A stretch of DNA of 64,000 nt, taken from Acanthococcus lagerstroemiae. Its lineage: Eukaryota; Arthropoda; Insecta; Hemiptera; Eriococcidae. The stretch spans positions 48,187,497-48,251,496 of the forward strand of contig CM063107.1 in NCBI GenBank assembly GCA_031841125.1. Direction: 5' to 3'. Both the position numbers and the translations under genes were made by a program. This document shows positions 45,791 through 57,918 of the stretch, piece after piece (position 1 is the first letter of the stretch; each line of letters begins with the position of its first letter). A model generated the notes under the pieces. It did no database searches and was not told where the DNA came from. It was given only the letters and a program-made list of their open reading frames with translations.

Positions 45791-48626
45791 TTTGAAAATA
45801 AGACTGTAGATGAACGCTATCAGTTTGACATTCTCTTAGATTTAGAAATCTATAGTTCGAAAGGATTAATATTGTGATTTTCAATTTTAACTTACTTGGA
45901 GGAGAGAAACGTGTAATTAATTTTTCGATGTTTCCACAGAATCTCTTAATCGAGTAATGACGTTCAACTCCCCCCTTTTCCCCTGATTTCTTATTTAATC
46001 CTTTTTTTGCTATAGTACTTCTTGGTTCAGTAGTTTTGTTGTTGAAAGAAAATCGATTTTGTTTTTTTTAATTATTTACGCGTAGCCCTGGGCGAAGTTC
46101 ACTTCGTAAGAAAATGATGAAAAAATTGAAATGTTGGGGCAGAGAGCTCGTTTCTTTAAAATTACTAGTCCTTTAGACGCTGTATTTTATAAAAATAATA
46201 TAAAAAATGTGTCAATGGCAGAAATTATGAGTAGAGATATTGAAATCAAAATTTTTCAAAAATCTCTGCATGAATCCAAATTTAGTGACGTCACTGAAAT
46301 TTCTGCTCTTGGCGAAGTAGACCATTTTCTTAGTAATAATGCTTGTCGGGCTTTCATTAACAGCGAGTAAAGTTTCGATCCTGCTGGACAAAAAGTTCGG
46401 AAGGGCAAGAAGTAGATTATGCGTCTCTCTCTCTTTTTCCTCGCTCTATCTGAAACAGGCTAGGCAGTTACGATTTAATCACCAACATTCGAAGGTTACT
46501 TTTTATTGGTATGTAAATGGATTTCCAATTCCTATTTATTTATTTAATTTTCAGAATCTATCAAAAACAGACATCTAGTTTACTTGAAACGGTGAGGAGG
46601 TTCGTTAGAAAAAGCGCGTGAAGAATTTAAATCGTGCAAAACGAATCGGCAAACCATAATAATTTGTAATTCTGGCCCACTAACCGTCGATAAAAACTTG
46701 AGAGTAAAAGCAGAATTAGCAAGCAAATTACCTCGTCATCCCTGGATCAAAATGCGTTGTTAGAAATGAACTACGTCAATCAAAAATTCGATGATGACAA
46801 ATTTATGTGTAGATACGTAATGAATTCCATGTCTGTGAAACATGAGAGATGCCGAATATACTCCATCCCTCGGGGCTATAATAGGGATTTAATTTTGGGA
46901 GGGGGGGGGGTGACGTGATGTATTGAGCTGCGCAGGAATTCAATGAATTTTCAAAATATTGATATCCTTATTTCCGAACATCGGAAATTTGATAACGTAA
47001 TGTTCCAAATCGATGCCAATAAAATTCCTGCTCAGTTTCAGCCCGTCGGCTTAGAGCAACACGTGCCTGTAGCCCCCTCTCAGTATGAAGAAATATAGTA
47101 AGTTAGACTTACGTATGTTACGAAATTTTTTATTTATTTTATTTTTTTTCTCAATCAATAATTGTTCTAAAAATATAAATTTACTAGTTTTGAATAAATG
47201 GTTTCATAATCCCTAAATCCAGTTTCCTTTTTCGTTTTATTATATCTGAAATGTTATGAGTTGATGGTTTCAAGGAGGACGGTGAAAAGAGAGTTCAGAA
47301 ATACATAACTTTTTTTTCCGATATGGAATTTATAGCACAGGTTTTCAAAATCGCTGTATCCGATTAACTCCCTCGAGGCATCACTGGAGCAAAAGCTAAC
47401 TGATTTATTTAATATTTCATTTTATGAGACTGAGTGGTTATGACGCATGATTTTGAAGGTAACTTTTGAATGCGAAGTCGTAAAATGACGTTAGATGGTC
47501 CTATGATGTTTTGTGGTTTCAGTGATTCTAAGATCTCTACTCGGTTGTGAATCTTCTTCACAGTATGTGTTGTGAGTATGCTCGCATTGCACAAGTATAC
47601 AGCTACATTCTGAAGATTTGGGTGTATCTTAAAAATACGGAGGGAGAAATATTTCGACTCTTCAAAGGTCTTGCCACATCCCAACTACTTCTTTATAAGA
47701 TGAAAATCACACGTTTCACAGGATATTGAAAAAAAACATACTTTCGAAAGGTGGCGCAAAAGATTCAAAGTCTTCTACGGAAAAATGCATGTGGAATTCA
47801 TCATTTCAGGCGGTACAAATGCTACAGAAAGTGAGAAGGAAGAAGTTACCTTGAAATGTTTCTTATTTTAAAACTCGTCCAATTTGGTAAAATAGAAATT
47901 TCGCAGTGGGAGTAAATGGACCATTAGACCATTACCCTCTCACATCCTCTGCGGCTAGAAATTTTGGAAAACATGCATTTATAAGAAATTTGAAACATAA
48001 TTATTTAAAATTTCTTTTTTTCTAAATTGGTTTTGTTTCTCCTGGAAGTATTTTTGTCTGCTTTCTCCCGTACCCTGTTCTTCCTCACATATTTCATAAT
48101 TGGAAATTTGAAATTTTCAACTGTTTTTTTCTATCTTATTATTATCGAGCCACGGAGCTACACTTTCGGGCTATGGGCTCGGAAGAGGTTGTTGTCTATA
48201 TGTTGCAGAGGTATCCAACAACGGAGAGATAGGTGAGGGTGCTGTTTATTTGCTTATTGGAGAGGGCCAAAATTCGACAATGGGGACGTGGTGAGGTAAT
48301 ATTTAACTCCGTGATATTTCTGATTTAGGAGGCCGCTGTGTGGAGGATGAGAAAAGGAAGAAATGAGGCAGGAAGGATATACTTCTTGGAGCCAGCTGGA
48401 CCTATTTCAAGAGAAGAAATATTTGGTTTATTCATCTTATCAGTGTACCTTTTTTTTTGGGGGGGGGGCATTGGGAAAGGAAAATTGTTTATTTATCTTC
48501 CTCGCCGACTCTCATTCATGGCACTTACCGCTCTCATTGAATTAACACTATGAATGATTTTCCTACTTTATGAAGCATTATTTATATAACACCATACGAT
48601 TCTTTTTGCTTGCACGTTCTCCTATC
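45791..48626. other. Gene-free stretch
   Basis: A single satellite-like marker (GTTTTCAAAATCGCTGTATCC) lies at about 47341. G-runs at 46903-46911 and 48460-48469. Short frames only, none with a domain. Confidence 0.4.
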
Positions 48627-50011
48627 CAGGGTGTCTACAAATGCTGAAAAGTCCTGAAGTTTGAAAGTAGTTCCTAAAATTCTTGAAATGTGCTAAAATT
48701 TAAAAAACAAATTGGAAAGACCTTCATTTTTGTTAGAAAGGATTTAGACGATAACCAATCTTGTATAACTAGTAAATTTTTAGTTGCGGTTTCTTTCGAA
48801 ACGGAAGGCGTTTCGTCTACGTTCAGGTGCTCCCAACATCGCTTTAATTCCACACCTGAAGTCCTTTTAAATTGTTCTTCAAATTACGTTCATCTTTTTA
48901 CTTTGTTCGATTTCATGAAACGTGTATACGCCGCCTTTCGATTGTCTATTTCCATGCTTTAATCTTTGAAAAACAACAATATGGTCAGATATGAATGTGG
49001 CGATACTCGCTTACAAAGTACATTACAGATATGTAGTTATACGACATTGCGTAACATTGTGTAATCGCCGCTTCTTTTTGATTATAACATACTCGTTACC
49101 ATCCTTACTTGTGCAGTTCTTTATGCGGTGTATTTCAGTGGAATCACTGACCCTTACTCCTCTGCTCTCGCTGAGCCCCGTTTCGGCCGAGAAATCGCTG
49201 TGACCGGGGCCGGTGTGCTGTGAACTGGTTCTTCCCAACCGGCCGGCGATTCTGAGCGGAGGAATGGGCTGCTCAAAGGGACCGGCCCCCACGTGGTTAA
49301 CCACAACCATGGTCCCGCAATGAAAATGAGTTCGAGGATGTAAACAACTCCTTCGTATCCCCTCAAAGAGTACATATTACCGGATTATGGTAGGAACTTT
49401 TGGTCACCGAACTTTTGTTTAAGCAAAAATCGTGGGTAATCAAACGTATTTTTTTCCATTTTTTCCTATTTCCTTTTCTCGTTTTCTTCGATCAGTTTTG
49501 TTAATATCTGAGGAGCAGCATCCATGTCTAACTCGTGTTCTATTTTAACTTCTGCCTCCTGTTTTTCCGAGTTTCTTTATGGCCCTTCTCACTGATTGTT
49601 TTAACCTTGGTATCTCTAGGTAGATCGACAGTTGCTCGATGGTTTCTGGTATACCGTGCTCATATATCACGAAATCTAGTAGGTACATTAACGAAAACGA
49701 CTTCAGACTTTTTTATAACATAATGGCAGGAAACGACGAACCCCTTAGAAATACTCAAAAATAAACTTTTTGCGATCCCTTTGATGGATTATTAAAAAAT
49801 GTAGCGCATGATCTATATTCACAAAGAGGGGGTAGTGGGAGAGCTAAAATGAGGAAGGGGGTAAAGGGAGTAAGTCAATTGGGAACAAAAAAAAAATGAT
49901 TTGCACACTCGGGGAAAAGCTGGAAAATATGCCGGCTACAGTCCTGCAAAGGGTCCTGAAAAAGTACTTCATTTTTTTTTTTTTTACTTTTCAGTTTCTG
50001 TAGACACCCTG
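48627..50011. mobile_element. CAGGGTGTCTAC element, 1.39 kb
   Basis: Ends CAGGGTGTCTACAAATGCTG and TTTCTGTAGACACCCTG are inverted; AAAAGTCCTGAAG near the left and GGGTCCTGAAAAAGTAC near the right are subterminal partners. Flanks CTATC and CTGTC match at 4 of 5. It is the longest member of this group here. A CpG-rich block (49130-49320) in the middle has no recognised coding sense (frames of 70-95 codons on both strands). Confidence 0.65.
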
Positions 50012-50297
50012 CTGTCAGACTGTGCGGCTCTTGCATCGCTTTCCAAATTGTTTTTCTTCTAATCTTTCAGTGCGTGTTATTTTTACCTTAGATAATAATT
50101 TTGCTAGATGAGACCTTAGAAAACCGATTTTTTGGAACGGATGTACCTAATATTAGAGTTGTCTGAAGATGGGAAAGGGTAAATTCTAATTTCTGTTTCG
50201 GGTTAGCTATAGTAGACACCATTTATCAGGTGCGTATCCACACGTAATGGGAAATAAAGTTCGCAGCTCTGTTTGCTGCACAGGAATCAGGACCTGA

Positions 50298-50515
50298 CCT
50301 TCTTTTCTAATTTACTGTCAACCCGAGCCCTGGAATCCGCCCTTTTGAGCATTACCTCAGAGACTCCCGGGAGACTGTTGGGGCTGTCTTAGCCCTCTTC
50401 CCTTCTGGCCGAAAAACCGGCCTAGGTCGAAATCTGGCGAGTTGCTACGTAGGCTCGAACCCGGGACCTCCGGATTCCGAGACCAACGCGCTATCCACGC
50501 GGCCAACCAGACCCC
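50298..50515 (-). repeat. tRNA-derived SINE, copy 2
   Basis: Minus strand: GTCTGGTTGGCCGCGTGG (A box with one change against copy 1), B box GGGTTCGAGCC about 50 bp on, then CGACCTAGGCCGGTTTTTCGG, GGCTAAGACAGCCCCAACAG, CCAGGGCTCGGGTTGACAG and TTAGAAAAGAAGG. Aligned over all 217 bp with copy 1 at 29089-29305, roughly 85% identical by eye. The upstream boundary is immediately left of the duplicated region starting at 50555. Confidence 0.85.
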
Positions 50516-50554
50516 CAAATGAACAGTAATATCAGTACCAAGACATGAAGTAGC

Positions 50555-52130
50555 TTCCTGCAGTAGTTCCGGGAGGAATTTTTTCCTAAAATTAGTCTCA
50601 GCATCGGATTCTACATCTTGTAAACCTGTCCATATGTAAGTTTGTCGACTTTAGTGCGAGAGAAAAGTGTCTAGTCCGAACCGGAGCGAAGGCATACGAA
50701 ATCAAAAAAAAACACGAAAGAGTGTAAAGAAAGCGCGTGTATTGATCGATCGATAGTACTATTATGTATTATACAAATCTGACCGAGACTGCTGAAACAT
50801 AATTTGTATCTGACAGTCACTGAACTATAAATCAACTGGTGTCCTGCCTGACCGGTGGAAGGAGAAAAAAGGACAGTGAGTCATGAGAAGAATAATGAGA
50901 AGAAGAACGTGGTTTGGGAAACACCATGTACCAGATGTGCAGGAATTCAGGAGACAAAAGACGTTTCTAGGACGCTCGCATCGTGCTACGCACGGGAAGT
51001 AGCCAGACAGGACGTTAGTATGTAATATGTATATAACAAAACCTATATACAAAGAAGGTCGGCAACGTTAAAAAATTAATCGCGATGGAGAGCACTGCAG
51101 ATCCATTACTATCTCAAAAAAATATCCGAATAGGGTTCGGGCCTCATGAAGTGTCATTCGAGGGTTAGAAACTAGGATTCAGTCCCAAAAACGAATTCAT
51201 GGCCGTGAAAGCTATAAATGAAATCCCGTATCGAAGAAACGAGTTGTGTAGGTATTTTTGAATCGTTATTCCTGCTCTCCGTAAACCATACACTCATAAT
51301 GTTTGAGAAAAATTGAGGTCAGAGAATGTTAAAACATCCATTCAAAATTTGTAAATTTATATTTTGAACATTTTTAACGAGCTGAAAATTTTTGTTTTAG
51401 TCTGTGAAGTCAAAACTCTAAGTCTTTTTATCAAGGCATAAATTGGGTTTGTTCTAGTAGTTCGGAGAGGATTTCTGTTCCAAAATTTGTCTCAGCATCC
51501 GATTCTGTACCTTTGAAATCTATAAATTCGTTATCATCTGAAAAAAATTATCCAGGTGGTGGTGAAGATTCGACTCCATGAAGTGATACTCCAAGGCGTG
51601 GAAACTAAAAATTAGTCGCAAAAACGCATTCATAACCGTGGTGGATCCAAGGGGGCATGAGGTACATGGCCCCCTGGTTGAATATTTTTAACGCAATAAT
51701 AGGAAAAAAGGAATAAAAATGATGAATTGTACGGTTGTTACACGCCACAAAGGTATAATAACGCATCTATATATTCGTCATTACGTATCCCACATTGGAT
51801 AAAATATTTTTCCGGGAGAACCCCCATCCCCACACCCCTGCCCACATAAAAGCAACAGCTAATCAAAATGCACTGCCGCTGCTGTACCCCCTCCTCCTTT
51901 TTCTAAGTCCGCGCCCGATTCATAACCTTGAAAGCTATGAATAAAAAAATCCCGTGTCGAAGAAATGAGCTGTATAGGTATTTTTGAATCGTCATTCTTG
52001 CTCTTTCAGAACCATAAACGCATAATGTTTGAAAAATATTGAGTTCAAAGAGTGTTAAAACACCCATCCAAAATTCAAAACTTGTGAATTCATATTTGTA
52101 ACATTTTCACGAGCTGAGAATTTTTTTTAT
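50555..52130. repeat. Direct duplication, ~600 bp, with insertions
   Basis: Copy A begins TAGTTCCGGGAGGAATTTTTTCC (50563) with GTCTCAGCATCGGATTCTAC, is interrupted at about 50640-51085, and resumes to 51395 with CTCATGAAGTGTCATTCGAGG, GGTATTTTTGAATCGTTATTCC and CATAATGTTTGAGAAAAATTG. Copy B runs 51460-52130 with the same blocks in order and is interrupted by the MITE at 51637-51917. The interruptions are not shared, so both came after the duplication. Blocks such as GAATTCATGGCCGTGAAAG resemble the satellite marker. Confidence 0.7.
51637..51917. mobile_element. hAT-like MITE, 281 bp, in duplicated DNA
   Basis: The 9-mer ATTCATAAC flanks both sides (51628-51636 and 51918-51926). Copy A of the duplication has one uninterrupted copy of this site, an empty-site proof. 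Ends CGTGGTGGATCCAAGGGG and (reverse complement) CGGGCGCGGACTTAG resemble degraded CAGTGGCGGATCCAGG-type hAT termini. Confidence 0.8.
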
Positions 52131-53124
52131 TCAATAAAATCAAAATCTTGTGTATTTTTCTATAAGAAGGGAGAGGGGGGGTAGGCATATATTTCCCTTG
52201 TCCAATCAAGTTGAAGCTTTCTGTGCAGGAATTTTGTTGTATTAAAACCAATTGTACGGGGACGGGAGTCGCGTCTTCAAATTTTTGCGAAAAAATTCAC
52301 TAATAGTTACATAAGGATCACCCTATGTACGTGTATGAAATCTCTCAGATGATTCATGAACTATAGTTGATGCGCACAATTGCCCCCCCCCCCTCCTGAT
52401 TCGGTGTTTCCGCTTAATGCAAAGTGTGATTTTTTTCCGTTTTATAAGTTGATAGGCCCACAAGAGCGAAAAACAAACGCGGTTTCGAGAATCCATTTGC
52501 GAGAAATCCTGTTCACTCTCGACTTCAAAAGCTATCAGCGAGGAAATTTCAAGCTCTAAAAAAAAGAGGGAAAAAAATGGAAAGACAAGCCGAAGAGAGA
52601 ACACGTGTGGTTTTTAAATGACGCTCACTTCGGTGTAGGAATAAGGCGTTTGCCTGGTTTTTTTCCTCTGTTAAAGTCGGGTTCGTGTTTGACTATATGT
52701 TTAATGAATTGTTTTAATAATAAACCACTGTATGCCATGTACAAGTTTGGCTTCGCAATTTCGTGAAAGCTTTTTTTTTTTTTCTCTCTCTCTTAATTGC
52801 GACGGATCGAAAGTAAGGGCGAGATGTGTACACGACGCGTGTCTCTTCGATTGCTCGACTTCGAATTGAAAAGGAGAATAATAATATCTTATCATCAGTC
52901 TGGCTTGTGTATAGTCAAGTTGATTTAAAAAATTAATTTGACTGCTTTTCGCACACGCACGAGTGCTCTCTGCTCAAATAATTAAACCGCGCCCCTGAAC
53001 TGATCCTACTTGATGAGATGCTTCCCCGATGGATTATTCACAAAGATGAATACAGTTTCCTGAAACACACATTGTTTTCCAAACCCGAAACTCTCATCTG
53101 AAGTACATTTACTAAAGTCTGTGT
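52131..53124. other. Gene-free stretch
   Basis: No supported gene. C-run at 52382-52392, T/CT run at 52771-52792. Minus-strand frame of 93 codons at 52323-52604 without domain. Confidence 0.4.
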
Positions 53125-53483
53125 GAAGGCTGTAGCCCGGTGAGATAGGTGAATCGGCCGAATTCGATTTTTTCGAAGTTTTCTTCAGTTCTCTAGTTGC
53201 AGTGGTAAAAGAAAATTTCGGAGCCCATCGTCACAATTCTACCTCCCTCCAAAGGGTGTGACCTCCAAATATTTGACTCTTACTCATTCAGCTCTATCTT
53301 GGGTATTTCTTACTCGAATGTACGAATTTTGTCACGTGAGTGAAGGCACCCGCTATAAATACGATCAAATTTCTTGAAATTTTTTAATATATTTTTTGAT
53401 ATTTTCTTTAGAGGACTGAAGGAAAATTTGAAAAAATTGACTAAGGCCGATTCACCTTATTACGTACCGGGCTATAGCCTTTC
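53125..53483. mobile_element. Inverted-repeat MITE, 359 bp
   Basis: TGAAGGCTGTAGCCCGG at the left and CCGGGCTATAGCCTTTCA at the right are inverted, and the match continues inwards through GGTGAATCGGCC and TTTTTTCGAAGTTTTCTTCAGT-like blocks for about 75 bp per arm. Interior is non-coding. No target duplication identified. A CAATGGGCGTAACCAGAAATT hAT-like end starts just beyond its right side (53486). Confidence 0.7.
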
Positions 53484-53617
53484 AGCAATGGGCGTAACCA
53501 GAAATTATTATTTTGTGGGTGGGCCAAAACGGACTACAATAATTTTCAGGTGACCGGTATTCTCACATCTTTCGATTTTCAGGCTTGTGTGGAGTGGAGA
53601 GGGGCTATTCTAGTAGT

Positions 53618-54902
53618 CAGGTACGAAACTATAGAGGGACCCCTCTCCCCCCAATAATCTGTCAGTTGGCAAATTTTGTAACTGTTCATTTGAATTTTTC
53701 ATTTCTTATGAATGTTTTTTTTTCTTTCTTCAATTAAAAAATATTTTGATTAAAAAACCGGCAAATTTTTAGTTTTTTTAATTTTGTCGCCGAATTTTTA
53801 GTTTTCAAAGAATACTTGTCGGCAAATTTTTCTTCTCCACCTCCCTAAACTGATAGTCGAATTTCGTTTCTGAAAATGGGGTACCCTGGACTCCTGTCAG
53901 TGATTAGTCAGTCAAAAGCCGAAGATTTCAAGCTGAGTATCGAACGTTATCTGAAAGGTTGAAATCAAACTGAAATGTGGAAGATATTTCGAAAATCTGA
54001 AAATCGGTAGCAAACGTTGAATTTGGAGTTTCAATGACTATTCTACTTTTACTAGATTCCCTGTTTAACCTAGAGCCTGAAATTTGAGAAAGTTGAACCT
54101 TTTATTAAAATCTAAAAGTTGAAAGCAAAAGACTTACTTTCCAATGTCACAAGCTGAATTTGATAGCAAATGTTCTTTTGTTTAATTTACGGGTTTTGGT
54201 CCTGGTGAATACAGGAGGGGAAATTCAGTCTGAACAAAAATCAGAACTCCATGTGTTTTTCCCATTAACGGGCATTGGTCCTGGTGAATATAGCAGGGAA
54301 ATTTAGTCTGGAACAAAACTCAAAACTCCATGTGTTTTCCCCATAAGAACGAAAGGGAGCTTGTGACACGGATTTCCATAATCCGATCAACCTAAAACTT
54401 AGTAGTTTTTATTTATTTATTTATTTATTTTTATTTTATTTTATTGGAACCATCTAGGAGCCGAATCAGAGGAAACTCAGAAAAAAAAATACCAAGAGTA
54501 AATAACGACCACCTTATGGTGTAAAGGAAATTGTGTGTTCCTCTCAAATATTCCTGACATCTTTCCAGCTTACTCTCCCAGACTAAGTAAGGTATGCTTA
54601 TGTGCGCAAATGTGAGTGCTTAGAGGATAAAGTTCCAATCTGCATTTGCAGGGACGAAAGTAGGAGGTGAAACTTCCCCAATATTTTGGCAGTCGGCAAA
54701 TTTTGAAACTGTTTGTTTGAATTTTTCATTTTCTAAGAACGTTTGTTTTTGTTCGTTTTTTTCAATTACATAAAAATATTTTGATTGAAAATCGGAAAAA
54801 TATTAGTCGTCAGCGAATTTTTAGTTTTCAACGAATATTAGTCAGCAAAATTTTTATTCTCCATCCCTCCCTCTCTCAACTGAAAGTCAAGTTTTGTCTC
54901 TG
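53618..54902. mobile_element. Composite of two MITE copies sharing outer 8 bp duplication
   Basis: Unit 1 (53618-53872) and unit 2 (54649-54902) are direct copies of one ~255 bp MITE with hAT-like ends (CAGGKACGAAA and TTTYGTYTCTG); shared blocks include GGCAAATTTTG-AACTGTT, TTTGAATTTTTCATTT and AAAATATTTTGATT. CTAGTAGT lies directly before unit 1 (53610-53617) and directly after unit 2 (54903-54910). The inner flanks do not match each other or this 8-mer. The whole 1285 bp therefore looks like one transposed unit, with a 776 bp passenger. Confidence 0.7.
54181..54347. repeat. Tandem duplication, ~83 bp units
   Basis: TTGGTCCTGGTGAATACAGG through ACTCCATGTGTTTTTCCC is followed at once by TTGGTCCTGGTGAATATAGC through ACTCCATGTGTTTTCCCC. 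Two units, about 85% identical by eye, inside the passenger of the composite element. Confidence 0.75.
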
Positions 54903-54910
54903 CTAGTAGT

Positions 54911-55378
54911 TGACTCGTTGTTCCCCAATAGTATGAGCAGGAGCCGATTACGGAAAATATGTTTATATTTTCATGTTTACAATTTTTAACATACTCGCAA
55001 TTGAACGCTTGACACAGTATGCGTCAAAAACTGCACTAGACAGCGCTACAAAATCATTTTCGCGGTTGAGACTGAAAGGGTGATCGTGGATGCTTTTAAA
55101 TGGAAATACTGCTATCCTTAGGAAGGCGAAAAACGGCCGAAAATTATTCCACCCACTTGTGTTGACTATAATTCTATTGTTTAGTAACAATAAAATAAAA
55201 TATAGGACGAGATTTTTTTAATCAATTTGTACTTGATTTAAAGACGTTTAAAGTTTGCTGATGAAAAATTGTACATGATCACCTTTTCAATACGCAGGGC
55301 TACCAACTTTGGGAACTCCAAGTTTCAGTACCTATTCTGCGATTATTATGATATTCAGTGCAAATTTCTACAGAATTA
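54911..55378. other. Gene-free stretch
   Basis: Short AT-rich stretch. A 75-codon minus-strand frame at 54963-55190 has no domain. AATTA at 55374-55378 is the left target duplication of the next element. Confidence 0.4.
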
Positions 55379-55733
55379 CAGGGGTCTACTGGTCTGAAGA
55401 GTCATGATTACAAAAGATTGTCATGAAAGTCATGGAAAGTCATGATATTTTAACCAAAACTCGAAAACGTCATGATCATGTCATAATTCACAAGATTTCC
55501 ATTACCAAAAAAAAAAAAAAAAAAATCAGTTTAATTTATTTAATGAGAAAAAAATACTGAGTGAATATTTATTATGGAAGCTTATAGCGCGCTCTGTATT
55601 GAGTCCCTGGTGAGGCGCGAAGCGCAGAGATTGCCCCCTCCTTCCACTTCCTTTTAATATCCGCCATGATAGTCATAAAAAAGTGTCATGAAACGTCATG
55701 ATATTTTGTTTCCCAAATCCAGTAGACACCCTG
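55379..55733. mobile_element. CAGGGTG-group element, 355 bp, 5 bp duplication
   Basis: Ends CAGGGGTCTACTGG and CCAGTAGACACCCTG are inverted. AATTA flanks both sides exactly (55374-55378, 55734-55738). Subterminal TGTCATGAAAGTCATGG and AAGTGTCATGAAACGTCATG; interior GAGGCGCGAAGCGC hairpin and an A19 run. Full-length relative of 28293-28628. No coding capacity. Confidence 0.8.
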
Positions 55734-55738
55734 AATTA

Positions 55739-57918
55739 TTAAAATCTATAAAATACCAATGCCTGATGGAAAAAACTAAACAATAACACTGTTCTTCAAA
55801 AATTTGTTTGCTTCTCTGAGGAGTCTTGGTTGATTTTAATAGATTCAAATTTGCGGAATTCGAATCTGCAAGCAGAATCTCTCCATCACCCTCCAATTCC
55901 GAGGGATAATGCATGTTTGAGGTAGAAGCGCAAGCTAGACATCAAAATCACTGTGTAGAAGCAGACCGAGGTAGATGTGTGTGAGTGCGGAAAGTAAGTA
56001 AAGAACCGTTCATAGCTGTTTCAGAACCTTTTTTCCTAAAGCATTCGTCAAAAAAAAAAAAAAAAAAAAAAAAGCGAAACTTTAAATTTTGCCCCTTAAA
56101 TTTCACGTAATAATGACCATAGATCCTTCTACAAATTTGGAAGAAACCCAGAACATGACTGTTTAGAAGTAAGTAATGTTTGCAAAATTTAAGATTTCAA
56201 ACATATATATTTTTAAGGGCTCAATTTTAGCGAAAAAAACAGTGATTTTGCTCCTTATTTACCTTCATATTTCAAAAACTGGGTATGAATATCTTTTTTA
56301 CCACAGATTCATGTTCAGCACACCAAATAACATAAGGAATGGGTATGTTTGTTTAAAGGAAGATTTTCATGCAGATCAGTGTAATAATAATTTTTCTTAT
56401 TTTGATTCGGATCATGTTTGATTCAGGAAAGAGGACCTTATACTGGAATATTTTAGGTTCTTTTTACAGACTTCTTTGAATTAATTAATTTTCGTGCTGT
56501 CCTAGTTGACTATGACCAGCAAAGAGGTTTCAGCGTCAATTCGTTTGAAGTCCTGTATATTACTACCACCTTGAGGAAGAGCTATTAATCTTATTTGCAG
56601 TAGTTACAGTGTTATTAGTTTGAAAACTTTTTGATGATATGAATATCAATGCTTTTTCTTTTGCAAATTCCATTTAATTGGCAAGTTTAATTTTCTCTGT
56701 TTTGCACCTTGCAGTAGCGTTCAGGGTTCAGGTATTGAATAAGTCTAGATGTTGAGATGCCATGTATTCAGGTTTTCTATTGGGATGGGCTTGATATGGA
56801 TAGGTGGATTTTCAGGGATGTACCCCCACCGGTTTCGTCCCTGATTTCAGCCAAACACCTACAATAGAATCAGTAAATGTATACGAATTTTGCGAATTCA
56901 AAAGCCGCGTTATATTGTCTCCCGATAACTCAAGCAGAAAAGAAAAAACATGAGAGATCAGCTGTCACCGGTGTCAGCCTGTTCGAACAGAAGCATTTTG
57001 CCGTAATGCTTTCGGATGACATTTCGAAAATCGGCTCGTTCTTTATACTGTCGCGGAAACTATGTGGCGCTTAAATCTTGTCCGGATAATTACTTTCGGA
57101 ATGAGTGATTAATTCGAAACCGCACTCGGTGCTTCTGAGTTTAATTAAAATCGCGCCCGCGATTGTCTTCGCAAGTACTTCCTGTGTATACGTTTATTTG
57201 TGGTAATTGTCGTACTGATGGGAGCGATTAGATTTTTCGATTAGTCGCAGGTCATCGGACTTCTGCAGTCCGACTTTATTCAAAATTTCGCACGTATAAA
57301 CACGAACGATACGGAACGTCAGTACACAAAATTTTCTATAAAATTGAGTGGTCTTTCTTTTACGCCCAAGTAGGATTTAATAGTTTGGTAAAATTAGATT
57401 TATAAGTCGACTAAAAAGAAGTTGTGAGTAACCTGATTTTTGGTAGAAAGTTTGGTATGATTGTCTCCATGAGCCCACCCTGGGGTGAGTTCCCGCTTTT
57501 GAGGTGGTGGGTTGAGCTGAACTTGCAGGTGGTTTGCAGTATCCATGAAAAATTACAAGCAAGCGTATAATTTGAAAAAATCAGATGCGCGGTGGGCAGC
57601 AAATATAGGGTGAGTGAGTCTCTTCAAAAAATTTTGGCAAAACAAGTAGGCGCCACTGATTCAACTTTAAGAAATAACTATATTTTCCTGTGAAATTATT
57701 CGTAGTACTGTTTTTAAATATCGAACTCTTTCCGTTGTATAATGAACCTTCTCACTTCCATAAAGTTCAGTGCGTTGGAGGGGAAAATATAAATGTGTTA
57801 AGAAGATACCCATGGCAAATTTTGAGCAGCTACCAAATTTGTGTCATTTTGACACGCATGGTACTTGAGAGTTGAATGAAGCTTAAATATCAGATTTTTT
57901 GTAAAAATTTTTTTAGTT
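55739..57918. other. Gene-free stretch; CpG-retaining 56.9-57.3 kb
   Basis: A-run of about 24 at 56050-56073. About 56880-57330 is CpG-rich with TTAATT words (ATTAATTCGAAACCGCACTC, TTTAATTAAAATCGCGCCCG). No supported gene. Confidence 0.4.
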
